From DSQK01 sp964550175 (GTDB taxonomy: Archaea; Nanobdellota; Nanobdellia; Woesearchaeales; ARS49), in the NCBI GenBank assembly GCA_964550175.1, contig CAZJXP010000001.1, forward strand, positions 620,001 through 684,000: a stretch of 64,000 nt of DNA, written 5' to 3'. The translations under genes were made by a program, and so were the position numbers. How positions within the stretch are numbered: the first letter of the stretch is position 1; the number at the start of each line of letters is the position of its first letter. The notes below the pieces were generated by a model. It was given only the letters and a program-made list of their open reading frames with translations. It was not told the origin of the DNA and did not search any database. Positions 7,361-16,011 of this stretch are shown piece by piece.

Positions 7361-8620
7361 ATGATTGACGTGGCAATGCGCGATAACGGTGCAGGAGTCT
7401 GGAGACCAAGCATGGAAACAGACTACCACCGATTTGGCAAGCAGTATCAGGCAGCCGTTACGAGGCTCTGGAAGGCACGAATGCCCACAGAAGACAAAGA
7501 ACTCGTTGAAAGGTTCGCTCGTGACGTAAAAACGATGGGAACAGGCAATTCACGCCTCACAAAACTCGTCCGAAACCTTGCTATCTTAGGCGAACTGCTT
7601 GGCAAACCATTCAAAGAAGCCACTTCGGAAGACATGCGCCGAATCGTGCATCACTACGAAGCAGGAGACTATTCAGTCTGGACACGACATGATGTCAAGG
7701 TCATTTTGAAGCAGTTTTATCGTTGGATTGACGGCGAAGACTATCCGAAAATCGTAAAATGGATTTGCACCACCATTCCACATAAAGAAATGCCGATGAT
7801 TCAGGAAAATGCATTACTTTCCGAAGAAGAAATCAATAAACTAATTGCAACGGCAGACCATCCGCGCAACAAAGCCATCATTGCTATTTTAGGCGAGAGC
7901 GGTGCTCGTATTGGCGAGATAGGAAACCTGACCATTGGGCAGATTAAGATTGACGCAAGCGGCACCGTCTTAAATGTCTCAGGAAAGACTGGACGCCGAC
8001 GCTTGCGCATCATTTCATCAACCGCCTACTTGGTCAAATGGCTCGACATCCATCCAGACAAAGAAAACCCGTCATCACCAGTCTGGATAAACATCGGAAC
8101 GCGTAATTACCATCATATCATGACCTACGAAGCCATCAGAAAGGTCTTGATTGAGACGTTCAACAAAGCGGGAATCAAAAAACGATGCCACCCTTACATC
8201 TTCAGACACAGCAGAGCGTCGCAACTAGCTCGACATTTGACCGAATTTCAAATGAACAGCTATTTTGGCTGGATTCAAGGCAGCAGAATGCCGAGCTGCT
8301 ACGTGCATATCAGCGGCAAAGACCTCGATGAGGATATTCTCAGAATTAACGGCATGAAACCAGGAGAACAACCATTGCCGTTCAAGCCACAAGCACGCGC
8401 CTGTCCACGTTGTAAGGAGATTAATGCGCCGAACGCGCTGTACTGTTGCCGTTGTGCCGAAATTGTTGATTCAAGTTTGGCTTTGAAGACGAAAATGGAG
8501 GACTTAGGTAAATCGGAACGCATCAAGAGTCCTTTCGCGGAATGGATGCAAGCCGATCCAGAACTGAAAGAATTACTCAAGAGGAAAGGTCATGAGTTCA
8601 AACAACGCATCAACGCCTGA
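7361..8620 (+). CDS. Tyrosine recombinase / integrase with C-terminal zinc ribbon
   Basis: This 419-residue XerC/D-like site-specific recombinase has a SAM-like core-binding region at about residues 45-140 and a catalytic domain at about 150-330. The catalytic residues are visible: Arg183 in GARIGE, His280s-region HPYIFRHSRA containing the R-H pair at 282-283, and nucleophile Tyr314 in SCYVH. A C-terminal zinc ribbon uses Cys348, Cys351, Cys362 and Cys365, a feature seen in some archaeal integrases. Its position next to tRNA-Thr implies element integration. Its 3' end overlaps the next gene by 29 bases, so the two are probably co-expressed. Confidence 0.92.
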   Translation: MIDVAMRDNGAGVWRPSMETDYHRFGKQYQAAVTRLWKARMPTEDKELVERFARDVKTMGTGNSRLTKLVRNLAILGELLGKPFKEATSEDMRRIVHHYEAGDYSVWTRHDVKVILKQFYRWIDGEDYPKIVKWICTTIPHKEMPMIQENALLSEEEINKLIATADHPRNKAIIAILGESGARIGEIGNLTIGQIKIDASGTVLNVSGKTGRRRLRIISSTAYLVKWLDIHPDKENPSSPVWINIGTRNYHHIMTYEAIRKVLIETFNKAGIKKRCHPYIFRHSRASQLARHLTEFQMNSYFGWIQGSRMPSCYVHISGKDLDEDILRINGMKPGEQPLPFKPQARACPRCKEINAPNALYCCRCAEIVDSSLALKTKMEDLGKSERIKSPFAEWMQADPELKELLKRKGHEFKQRINA

Positions 8621-9548
8621 CCCTGTAGGCGACGGATTATTTTGGGCAGGCATCATAGTGTGCGTTGCAGCAATTGTATCTCGGCTCGCGACTGTTACTT
8701 GGCTTTTCTTTTTAGAATTCTGGCAAGTTTTCGCGCTCGGAGGCTCTACGTTACTGAGCACATTCTTTTTTGTTATTGCCGCTAAAAAACTGTGGTGGAC
8801 ATTAAGGGATAAACCTTTTTCTGCTGATGTTACCATCCAAGAAGTCGCCGATTGTCAAGGAGAGGATGATTTCATACAACCTGAAGACCCTTACCGACCA
8901 AAACGAGTTCCTCAAGAACTTACTAAAGAACAAAAAGAACTCATAAACCAGCGAGAAAAAGAAGCACTCGAACTCCAAGAAACGTTAAAGAAAGAACGCA
9001 TCCTTCGAGAACAAGAACAAAGAAAACTATTACAGTTTCCAATCTACTATTTTGAGGACATGAATGACCACGACCGTTATTTTCTCCGCGAAAAAGGATA
9101 CGAAGAAAAAGAATTTGTTTATTTCGGCAAAACACGCAGAGACAAATTTTTCATCAAAAAACAAAAAGGCTACGCACTCGAACACACATTCGTTCTCTAC
9201 TCCTTACTTCAACTACTGCAAGACCGCGGCGTCATTGCACAAGTAGCCTCCGACAGCACCCTGCGTATCATCCACAACAACACCAAGTATGCCCTATGCG
9301 TCGTTACGCCTAATGACCACACACGCATAGAATACCTCCACACCACCGCCCAACGCATGTCCCGCTACGGACTGCACTGCTTCCTTACCACATCCTCAGC
9401 CTACCAGCGCTCCTTCACCCGCTACGCCATGACACTCACCCGTAACACCATCCACGCATGGATAGAGGAGAACTTCCCCCGTCCATCCCCCTCCCCCTAT
9501 AATACAACCAAAATAACCCCCACCAAGCCGAGAAAGCCATGGACATAA
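8592..9548 (+). CDS. Membrane-anchored coiled-coil protein with unknown C-terminal domain
   Basis: The protein has 318 residues. Two transmembrane helices lie at about residues 15-40 and 44-66, followed by a Glu/Lys/Gln-rich coiled coil at about 105-150 and a soluble domain at 155-290. That domain alternates strands and helices (GYALEHTFVLYSLLQLLQ, then two strands, then YLHTTAQRMSRY) and vaguely resembles restriction-endonuclease-like domains of replication-relaxation proteins, but I cannot point to a complete PD-(D/E)xK set. The C-terminus is Pro/Thr-rich. It overlaps the integrase reading frame by 29 bases. It may anchor or regulate an element function at the membrane. Confidence 0.6.
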   Translation: MSSNNASTPDPVGDGLFWAGIIVCVAAIVSRLATVTWLFFLEFWQVFALGGSTLLSTFFFVIAAKKLWWTLRDKPFSADVTIQEVADCQGEDDFIQPEDPYRPKRVPQELTKEQKELINQREKEALELQETLKKERILREQEQRKLLQFPIYYFEDMNDHDRYFLREKGYEEKEFVYFGKTRRDKFFIKKQKGYALEHTFVLYSLLQLLQDRGVIAQVASDSTLRIIHNNTKYALCVVTPNDHTRIEYLHTTAQRMSRYGLHCFLTTSSAYQRSFTRYAMTLTRNTIHAWIEENFPRPSPSPYNTTKITPTKPRKPWT

Positions 9549-9692
9549 TGGAACACTTTAACGACGATACAAGCCGAGCCACACCGACCACAAAACACCA
9601 AATTCTTACCATGCAAGGCATATAAACACGCACGACAAGAAAAAACGAAAAATAGTCAGAACAAAACTTGACGAGAACCTTGATGTGCAAGA

Positions 9693-10364
9693 CTACTTTA
9701 TTTTAGGTTGATGCCCTGATACTTCTCCTAATCCCTGAATTTCGGGAAATTTTCGGTTCAGAAACTTCTCTTTCAAAAATTTGTTTACTTTCGGGTTACG
9801 TAAATCTTTGTAGTCTGTTGTGATAAATTTGGTGGGGTGACTATAGATGTCCATGTAATGAGTTGCGCAGGCAAAATTGTGTGAATCGTTTATGTTTTGT
9901 ATGAAGTTACCAAGCTCTAGCTTAATATCTTGGTGATGCTCATCATACACTTGGGAAATTCTACTTTTGAGTAAATTTTTCTTGTTTTCATGTATCATTA
10001 TTTTAACATCAGTTAAAAAATTCAATAGGTCATCAGCATTCCATTTACTTTTACGTTGAATAATGTTATAAATATATTTTTTGTCTTCTGGAGTGCATTC
10101 TTTTAAGACATCATCGGGTGAATATTCAAGCAATAATAATTGACACTTTTCAAGACGATTGCAAATATTTTTGCTAACATTTGGTATCTCGCGATTTGCC
10201 GTTAAACCGCTCAGTACATGAGTTTGATCAGAAAATCTTGAAACAAAAGAGGATGCGTGCTCTGCCCAATGATCAATTTCTGTTGCCTCGATGCCATAAG
10301 GCAGTTCATCAAAACTAAAAATGTAACCGATGGCAACGCCCGTATCCCAAAAAAAGTGTTGCAT
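9693..10364 (-). CDS. PIN-like domain protein (putative nuclease)
   Basis: The 223-residue protein starts with FFWDTGVAIGYIF, which resembles the first PIN strand with metal-binding Asp7. Its C-terminal half has NDSHNFACA (Asp160) and FITTDYKDL (Asp184), matching the later acidic positions of PIN nucleases. A long helical insertion of about 100 residues separates them, making it larger than the usual 130-150-residue VapC toxin. It starts six bases after the stop of the preceding minus-strand gene, so the two form a bicistron. RNA cleavage is inferred, not shown. The base composition is AT-rich. Confidence 0.6.
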   Translation of the reverse strand: MQHFFWDTGVAIGYIFSFDELPYGIEATEIDHWAEHASSFVSRFSDQTHVLSGLTANREIPNVSKNICNRLEKCQLLLLEYSPDDVLKECTPEDKKYIYNIIQRKSKWNADDLLNFLTDVKIMIHENKKNLLKSRISQVYDEHHQDIKLELGNFIQNINDSHNFACATHYMDIYSHPTKFITTDYKDLRNPKVNKFLKEKFLNRKFPEIQGLGEVSGHQPKIK

Positions 10365-10370
10365 AATGAG

Positions 10371-11240
10371 TCAATTTGATATAATCAAACGTCGAAGTTC
10401 TGCTTTTTCTTTATTGTCAATCCTTACTTTTTTTTGTTGAGTGAAATGAGGTAGTTTTTCGTGTTCTTCCTTTAGTGCTGCCAACATATCTTCTAATTTA
10501 TTTTTTGACAAAGCAATCTCACTCGCTAAACGTGTTTTAAGACGTTCCGGAGAAACATTATTGTGCAAATATAGTGGATTGCAGTTTTCAATATGGTGTA
10601 ATATGTCTCCGATCCATTGTACCCCTCGATTAATCGGTTTACCTAGTTTAGCAAGTTCAAGTTGTGTTTGAGCGAATTCAATAAAACTGAGAATGAACCT
10701 GCTTGCTATCAAATACTCTTCTTTTTTCGGGAGTAATGCATTTAACTCTTTTAATTCTTGAACGAGTTGTTCGGAAATCTGAGAGCACTCACCTAAAGAA
10801 AGCATTACGAGATAAAGTTTATTTTTATACAAATTATATTGAAGTTTACGAACTTCGAGACCATGTGCAGTTAGAAATATCTTTGCTGCTTCTGCTATTT
10901 TTTCATTAATTTCTTTTTCCGGAAAATTTATTTTTAATCCGATGGCCTGCTGGATTATGTTTTGTGTGTTTGGAATGAATTCAAGATTGTCGGCATATCC
11001 CGCAACGATTTCTCCATACCGAAAATTGAAGGTCAGCACATTAGGTAATTCAAGACTCTTAACAACATAGACAACAATTTTTTGCAACTTCGTTGCTGAT
11101 TTGCAAACCTCGGGAAATTTTGCTTTTATTGTACTTAAAATGCCCGTTATGTAAATGCGTTCTTCAGGTGTTAGGTCAATCTCAAAAGTTGATTTTAGAC
11201 TGAATGTGGTAGCGGGAACACCACGATCAGATGGAGTCAT
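10371..11240 (-). CDS. Unknown protein co-encoded with the PIN-like gene
   Basis: This 289-residue protein is not recognised. It appears soluble, with an alpha/beta N-terminal part (to about residue 100) and helical, Leu/Glu/Lys-rich remainder ending in a basic tail. The start at MTPSDRG (11238-11240) is chosen because a TATA-like ATTAATAA lies 21-31 bases upstream; a GTG at 11252 would extend it by four residues but sits inside an A/T run. It precedes the PIN-like gene by six bases, so it could be a partner, regulator or antitoxin. It is transcribed divergently from the MoxR operon. Confidence 0.6.
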   Translation of the reverse strand: MTPSDRGVPATTFSLKSTFEIDLTPEERIYITGILSTIKAKFPEVCKSATKLQKIVVYVVKSLELPNVLTFNFRYGEIVAGYADNLEFIPNTQNIIQQAIGLKINFPEKEINEKIAEAAKIFLTAHGLEVRKLQYNLYKNKLYLVMLSLGECSQISEQLVQELKELNALLPKKEEYLIASRFILSFIEFAQTQLELAKLGKPINRGVQWIGDILHHIENCNPLYLHNNVSPERLKTRLASEIALSKNKLEDMLAALKEEHEKLPHFTQQKKVRIDNKEKAELRRLIISN

Positions 11241-11363
11241 GTTTAAATACACGAGAACGAAGTTTATTAATGTTACGGTGATACTTATCTAGTGTCTAGT
11301 GTAAAATAGTTCGGGTTTTGTTCTTCCTGACGAGCTATTTTTTCGTATCGCTTTTGAGGATAA

Positions 11364-11400
11364 ACCTTATAAACTCCCCCGTAGTAACAGATTCGGGGGA
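11364..11400 (+). promoter_or_regulatory. MoxR-operon TATA box and hairpin over the ribosome-binding site
   Basis: CCTTATAAA at about 11365-11373 is a TATA box. It is followed by an inverted repeat, TCCCCCG (11375-11381) and CGGGGGA (11394-11400), with a 12-base loop. The right arm contains the Shine-Dalgarno GGGGGA seven bases before the ATG at 11408. If the left arm is in the transcript, folding would hide the ribosome-binding site and gate translation of the whole cassette. Confidence 0.5.
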
Positions 11401-11407
11401 ATGTACT

Positions 11408-12796
11408 ATGAGTGATATTGCAAGTTCCGTTAAATCCTATGAACGCCTTCTTGAACGCGTTCGTGCGTTACCACAACCAAGAGTATATCACAACGCAACA
11501 CCAGTTCTAAACATGAATGGTGTTGATCTGACTGTGTGGGATGTTCTTACTGCAGCAGTCATCAGTAACTTAAACACCCTGCTTCTTGGCGAACGAGGAG
11601 AAGGCAAAACGCAACTCCAAAATGACCTTAAAAACTCTTATTTTGGTGGTAAAGTCACATATATTCGAATGAGAGATAGTTTACGCGTCAAAGACCTATT
11701 TGAAGTTTATAATATTGGTAAATTGCTAGAAGGAAAAGGAACCGTCCTTGAAGCGAAAGAAAAGACGCGTGCTATCAGTAACCCGATGACACTTATTGAT
11801 GAAATTAACCGCGCGCACGAAAAAGTTCAAAACCAAGTCTTTGACATTTGCGATGGTTACATCATTTTTGATGGCCCGAACGGTCCGGAAAAAATCCAGC
11901 TTGGTGTGCCAATAGAAGGCAAGAATTATTTCCACGCAGTCGTCGCGTCTGCTAACATCGGCGCAGCAAGGTACACAGGCACAAGTCCAATTGACCCCGC
12001 GTTGCTTGACCGTTCACACCTTATCCTTAATGTGGATCAGTTTAGTCCAACCGCAATCGACCACTCCCTCATTTTGGCAGAAGCGACTTCACCAAAAGTC
12101 ATCGAATACCAAAACAGCGACCACACCGCAGACATAATTGAAATCCATCGTGGAGTCAACGGAGTGAAATTATCGTTGGATGCAATGCTCGCTTTAGTAT
12201 ACGTTAAAAAAGGACTCAGCCATTGTCTCCATAAAGATAATCCATCGCATTCAAAAGAAAGCATCCTAAAAGTGATGCCCGCATTTTGTGAAGGATGCAA
12301 TGAATTGGGAAAAGGATGCGGATATACTTTTCCAGCATCAGTGCGAACAATGAAAGCGACTGCACTCTTGGCACGAGGACTTAAAGTCGTCGCAGACTCA
12401 AAGTCTGACGAGATTCAAACGCTCCGCGTCCGTCACCAAGACGTACTTGAGGCATTCACATTAGTGGCACCCTATGCAGGCATGTTGGACTCCCAATGGG
12501 TTGATAAGGAATTCTTCGGCAATGACCAATATGCCATTAAGAAAATTTCTGAAACCATCGCAAAGGACATGAAAAGCCTCAGCCCGCGAATGAAAAAAGC
12601 ATTTACGGACGCCCAGAAGGGCGAACTTACTAAAGATACAAAAGACTCGTTCACCAATCGTTGGGGTTGGTTCGGCGATGTACTTGCAGCATTCAACACT
12701 GCAGCAAAAAAAGCAGACAAGAATCTTATGAAGCTCACTTTGGAAGAACGGACACAATTACAGGAAAAATTCCCAATCCTGCGGTGGCTTGAGTAA
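11408..12796 (+). CDS. MoxR-family AAA+ ATPase
   Basis: This 462-residue AAA+ protein has Walker A GERGEGKT at 61-68, Walker B TLIDEINRA with Asp131 and Glu132, a sensor-like ASANIGAARYTGTSPID and the Arg-containing ALLDRSH. This pattern marks the MoxR/RavA clade, chaperone-like ATPases that almost always act with a VWA-domain partner. The start at MSDIAS is supported by a strong Shine-Dalgarno GGGGGA; an upstream ATG at 11318 precedes the TATA box and is unlikely. The C-terminal half (about 250-462) is helical. The stop overlaps the next ATG (TAATG), starting a four-gene coupled operon. Confidence 0.9.
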   Translation: MSDIASSVKSYERLLERVRALPQPRVYHNATPVLNMNGVDLTVWDVLTAAVISNLNTLLLGERGEGKTQLQNDLKNSYFGGKVTYIRMRDSLRVKDLFEVYNIGKLLEGKGTVLEAKEKTRAISNPMTLIDEINRAHEKVQNQVFDICDGYIIFDGPNGPEKIQLGVPIEGKNYFHAVVASANIGAARYTGTSPIDPALLDRSHLILNVDQFSPTAIDHSLILAEATSPKVIEYQNSDHTADIIEIHRGVNGVKLSLDAMLALVYVKKGLSHCLHKDNPSHSKESILKVMPAFCEGCNELGKGCGYTFPASVRTMKATALLARGLKVVADSKSDEIQTLRVRHQDVLEAFTLVAPYAGMLDSQWVDKEFFGNDQYAIKKISETIAKDMKSLSPRMKKAFTDAQKGELTKDTKDSFTNRWGWFGDVLAAFNTAAKKADKNLMKLTLEERTQLQEKFPILRWLE

Positions 12797-13530
12797 TGCC
12801 CGAACAGGAATTCTTCGGTGACGATTTAGCAGACCTCGTTCGTAAACGAGAAGCGGAAGCCTTGAAAGCAGCCGAACAGGCACGTCTCGAAACAGAACAA
12901 CGTATCGCCGCGAAGACTGCTGAGGAGCTACAGGCTGCTGCAGATTTACGCATCGAACGCGGCCTTCGAATTGACGCCGAAAAAAAGCTCACCGGTGTTG
13001 AAAAGGCGCATGCGGAATTTGTCAATAGAATTATTGCGATGCCTATTGAGGGAACGGATAAAATATCCGAAACATTAAAAAAACTTACAGAATTGTCTGA
13101 TTTCCGACTTATCAACCAATCATTTAATTCTATTCCAACGCTCGTGCAGAAAATGGAGTATGTCGGTCGCATAGTCTATGAACGGTTGGAATGCGGTGAA
13201 ATCTTCTTGGGTCCTGCAAGCTCAACATTATTCTATAAACGTCTTGCCGAGATTGGCATGCCGTTACTCTGTCGTTATCTGCGATTGGACGGTGCAAATA
13301 AGACAACACATGAAGATTGTCTTATTGACAAGGAACCTATTTGGGCGTTGTGCCAAGGACGATACGACATTTGTAAAGTGTTCAATGACCGAATGACTCT
13401 CGTGGGTCAAGGTCTCCTTGTGCTTCCTCCAGGGGATGCCCCAGAAATACCACGTGATCCAAATCAAGAATGTCTTGTTGATCTTGAGGACTTGAATGAT
13501 TGGTGGCGTCAAGAAGGGAAGTATGAATGA
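12796..13530 (+). CDS. Coiled-coil protein between MoxR and VWA genes
   Basis: The 244-residue protein has an Ala/Glu/Arg-rich coiled coil at about residues 14-80 and a globular C-terminal part (about 95-244) with aromatic and Cys residues but no motif I recognise. It overlaps both neighbours by one to four bases, so its stoichiometry is tied to the MoxR ATPase and the VWA protein. In MoxR systems a third protein often bridges ATPase and VWA subunit or confers substrate choice; that role here is inference from position only. Confidence 0.7.
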   Translation: MPEQEFFGDDLADLVRKREAEALKAAEQARLETEQRIAAKTAEELQAAADLRIERGLRIDAEKKLTGVEKAHAEFVNRIIAMPIEGTDKISETLKKLTELSDFRLINQSFNSIPTLVQKMEYVGRIVYERLECGEIFLGPASSTLFYKRLAEIGMPLLCRYLRLDGANKTTHEDCLIDKEPIWALCQGRYDICKVFNDRMTLVGQGLLVLPPGDAPEIPRDPNQECLVDLEDLNDWWRQEGKYE

Positions 13531-15395
13531 TTCATATCGAATCTTTAGAGCGGAAACTGAACAGAATACGTAGAGAACAGGGTCTTATCGGTGGGCAGTT
13601 ACATGTGACTGCACGCGAAAAGAAAGGAGAACGTATTGAAGCATATATTTCTTTGAAACACTTTAACATTGAATTTGGTTTAGATCCTAATCTTGACACG
13701 ATCTGGGGAAAAGAAGCTAATATCAAAAACTATGCGCGTGAAACAGGATTGACGGATGTCGTCATTGATGTCTGCAAAAAAGTCATGCTGCATGAAATAT
13801 GGCATTGGAAGAACGATGATATAGTGGGAGATATCGGTTGCCCAATGGATATCATTCATGCAGGTAAAATTCTTGACGCAACTTATCGTGCCTTGGAAGA
13901 TAAGGGAATTTTCAAAAAATTAAAAGACGAAAACCAAAGGAAAGGACTTGCTTCTGAAATGCGTAATTTGTTTGAGGATGTAGTCGTTAACACTAATCTT
14001 TCGTTCACTCAGGAGTCCGATGGACTCGCCATAGTTTATTATGATGCTGGAATGGATAAAAAACAATACGGCAGCCCATTAGCGGAGGGGTTCTTCCGTC
14101 TTCAAATGAAAATCTGGGGATCGCCTAATGATTGTGAATTGCTCCAACGGTTCTACACCAAGAACGCGGAACAAGAGAAGAAAATAACGACTGTCGTGAA
14201 CGCCGCTTTAGAAGACATGCTAATTGCAAAACAAAAATTACCAGAAATAATTTTAAAATTCCGAGACCCACCACAGTGGCCTAATATGGCCTATGAGCTA
14301 ACAAAACACCTCGCCGATCTCATTGATGACCCTGAAGATGCTGCAAAAGGATTAGGCATTCCATCAATGGGTGGACACGGAAACAAAAATGGAAAATCTA
14401 GTCCTGGGGATAAACAAGAAGATGATGTGGAAGACTCAGGTAAAGGCCAACATCTCGCCCCACAGATAGCAGAATCACTCGATGGCGAAATTGGCCCTGA
14501 AGGAGAACGTAAAATTGTCCAGGCGTTTTACGGCGAGGGCATGGGTCCTCCGAGTTTCATGCCCATCAAAAAAGTTATGAAACTAGCATATGAACATTTT
14601 GCGCATAATGTGGTGATCCAAGCCAAAACATCAGACCCTGGTTTCAAAATGCCCATTGCCCCCATCCGACACGAACCATTCACCTTGCATGAACATGATG
14701 TTCAAGAGATTGATTTCACAAAAATCATTTTTGATCCTGAAAGCATATTTCCCAACCGTATGAATTTCCAAGTTCCGAATGACCATTATGACGTCGAAAT
14801 CCCCTACACGAAGAAGCACGAGCGATTGCCTGACATAATGTTTCTTTTTGACTGTTCAGGTTCTATGAATGATAGTCCTGGCGAAATGTTCAAGGGTGCG
14901 GTTCCTTGGAGTGAAGACAGTAAATATCATTACACTTTACTTGGTGCATTCGGCGCCATCAAATGGCTCCGTTCGACACGACTTGCACCATACCTAAAAA
15001 TAAATGTCGTACCATTCTCCAACACCACGCGTCCGAGTGGTTGGAAGGCATATGGTCAACTTGAAGATGCGCTTGACAAATTCTGGACACCTGAATTCGG
15101 CGGCACTGAAATAAATATGGATAAGTTGTCCCATGAACTCCACGTTCCTTCGGCAGTAATTCTCATGCTCAGTGATGGAGAAATAAACAATTGGTCCGTA
15201 ATCAGAGACCAGTTCAGGAGCGTTACCTCAAAGCATCAACTTTCATTCATCCAAATAAAAGGAACAAGCCAGACAAAAAAAGATGCGGAAAACTGGGGCG
15301 TACAAACTTACACCGTCAATAAAAGCGCAGATCTCAATAATTTAATGATTGATCTTACGAAACAAGCATACATGAGGCACGCGAGTGGACTCTAA
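13527..15395 (+). CDS. HEXXH metallopeptidase-like plus VWA domain protein
   Basis: The 622-residue protein has two parts. The N-terminal part contains a zincin motif HEIWH at residues 89-93 and a helix LFEDVVVNTNL near 148-158 that may give the third ligand. The C-terminal VWA domain (about 432-615) has a complete MIDAS: D442-x-S444-x-S446, T527 in GGTEI and D550 in LSDGE. A low-complexity linker lies at about 275-320. This layout resembles the DUF2201 class (putative metallopeptidase plus VWA-like domain) that is paired with MoxR ATPases. It overlaps the preceding gene by ATGA and the kinase gene by 11 bases. A cytosolic, ATPase-controlled protease is a reasonable inference. Confidence 0.85.
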   Translation: MIHIESLERKLNRIRREQGLIGGQLHVTAREKKGERIEAYISLKHFNIEFGLDPNLDTIWGKEANIKNYARETGLTDVVIDVCKKVMLHEIWHWKNDDIVGDIGCPMDIIHAGKILDATYRALEDKGIFKKLKDENQRKGLASEMRNLFEDVVVNTNLSFTQESDGLAIVYYDAGMDKKQYGSPLAEGFFRLQMKIWGSPNDCELLQRFYTKNAEQEKKITTVVNAALEDMLIAKQKLPEIILKFRDPPQWPNMAYELTKHLADLIDDPEDAAKGLGIPSMGGHGNKNGKSSPGDKQEDDVEDSGKGQHLAPQIAESLDGEIGPEGERKIVQAFYGEGMGPPSFMPIKKVMKLAYEHFAHNVVIQAKTSDPGFKMPIAPIRHEPFTLHEHDVQEIDFTKIIFDPESIFPNRMNFQVPNDHYDVEIPYTKKHERLPDIMFLFDCSGSMNDSPGEMFKGAVPWSEDSKYHYTLLGAFGAIKWLRSTRLAPYLKINVVPFSNTTRPSGWKAYGQLEDALDKFWTPEFGGTEINMDKLSHELHVPSAVILMLSDGEINNWSVIRDQFRSVTSKHQLSFIQIKGTSQTKKDAENWGVQTYTVNKSADLNNLMIDLTKQAYMRHASGL

Positions 15396-16011
15396 CATTA
15401 TTTATTTTACTGGTGTGCATGGCACGGGTAAATCAACACTCATCAATAGCATACTTGAGTACAATCCTTCTCTTGAGCTACGCCAGAAACAAGACATCTT
15501 AAAACATGACGATACGCACGAACGCAACATGCTACGTGCGGTTCGACATTATCAGCAAAGAATGGAAGATGAAAGTTATGCCCTGGCACATCCTGAAAAG
15601 ATATTGCTTCGTGATCGTTCAATCCTAGATAACGATGGATATACCCGTGGATTCCATGCGCTTGGCTGGATGACTGATACTCAAAGTTCAGCCTTCAGAA
15701 CGTTATTCGCAACTTTGTTTATTCCAAACCATGTTCCAAGAAACATCGTTTTCGTTGATCCTCCACTTGAGTTTATCATTGCCAATATTCATAAACGCTG
15801 GAAAGAAACAGGGATTAAGAAATGGAGAGAAGACGATTTTGAATATCTTGCCGCAGTACGCAAGGGGTGTAAAGAAGCATGCAGTGCCTATGAAGGCAAC
15901 GTATTGCATCTCGAAGCGACTGAACCTCAAAAACGGAAAGAACAAGTCCTTGCTTGGATTGATAACAAAATTACGAAAATTCAGTCGACTTTATCATCAA
16001 AAAATGATTGA
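15385..16011 (+). CDS. P-loop nucleoside/nucleic-acid kinase-like protein
   Basis: This 208-residue protein starts at a GTG inside the VWA gene. The N-terminal Walker A is GVHGTGKST at residues 10-18. A mid-protein LLRDRSILDNDGY resembles the DR-type lid or substrate motif of AAA_28/deoxynucleoside-kinase-like P-loop kinases, and IVFVDPPLE fits a Walker B strand. It ends with a helical tail. It is the fourth gene of the MoxR cassette and is convergent with a CYTH-domain gene, overlapping it by 31 bases. AAA_28 kinases and CYTH triphosphatases are known to occur as fusions elsewhere, which supports a joint function. The substrate is unknown. Confidence 0.75.
   Translation: MDSNIIYFTGVHGTGKSTLINSILEYNPSLELRQKQDILKHDDTHERNMLRAVRHYQQRMEDESYALAHPEKILLRDRSILDNDGYTRGFHALGWMTDTQSSAFRTLFATLFIPNHVPRNIVFVDPPLEFIIANIHKRWKETGIKKWREDDFEYLAAVRKGCKEACSAYEGNVLHLEATEPQKRKEQVLAWIDNKITKIQSTLSSKND

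Noticed and set aside
9549..9692. Short frames in the gap between the coiled-coil and PIN-like genes
   Set aside because: Only a roughly 25-codon frame and an antisense Trp/Ser-rich frame are present, with no ribosome-binding site or motif.
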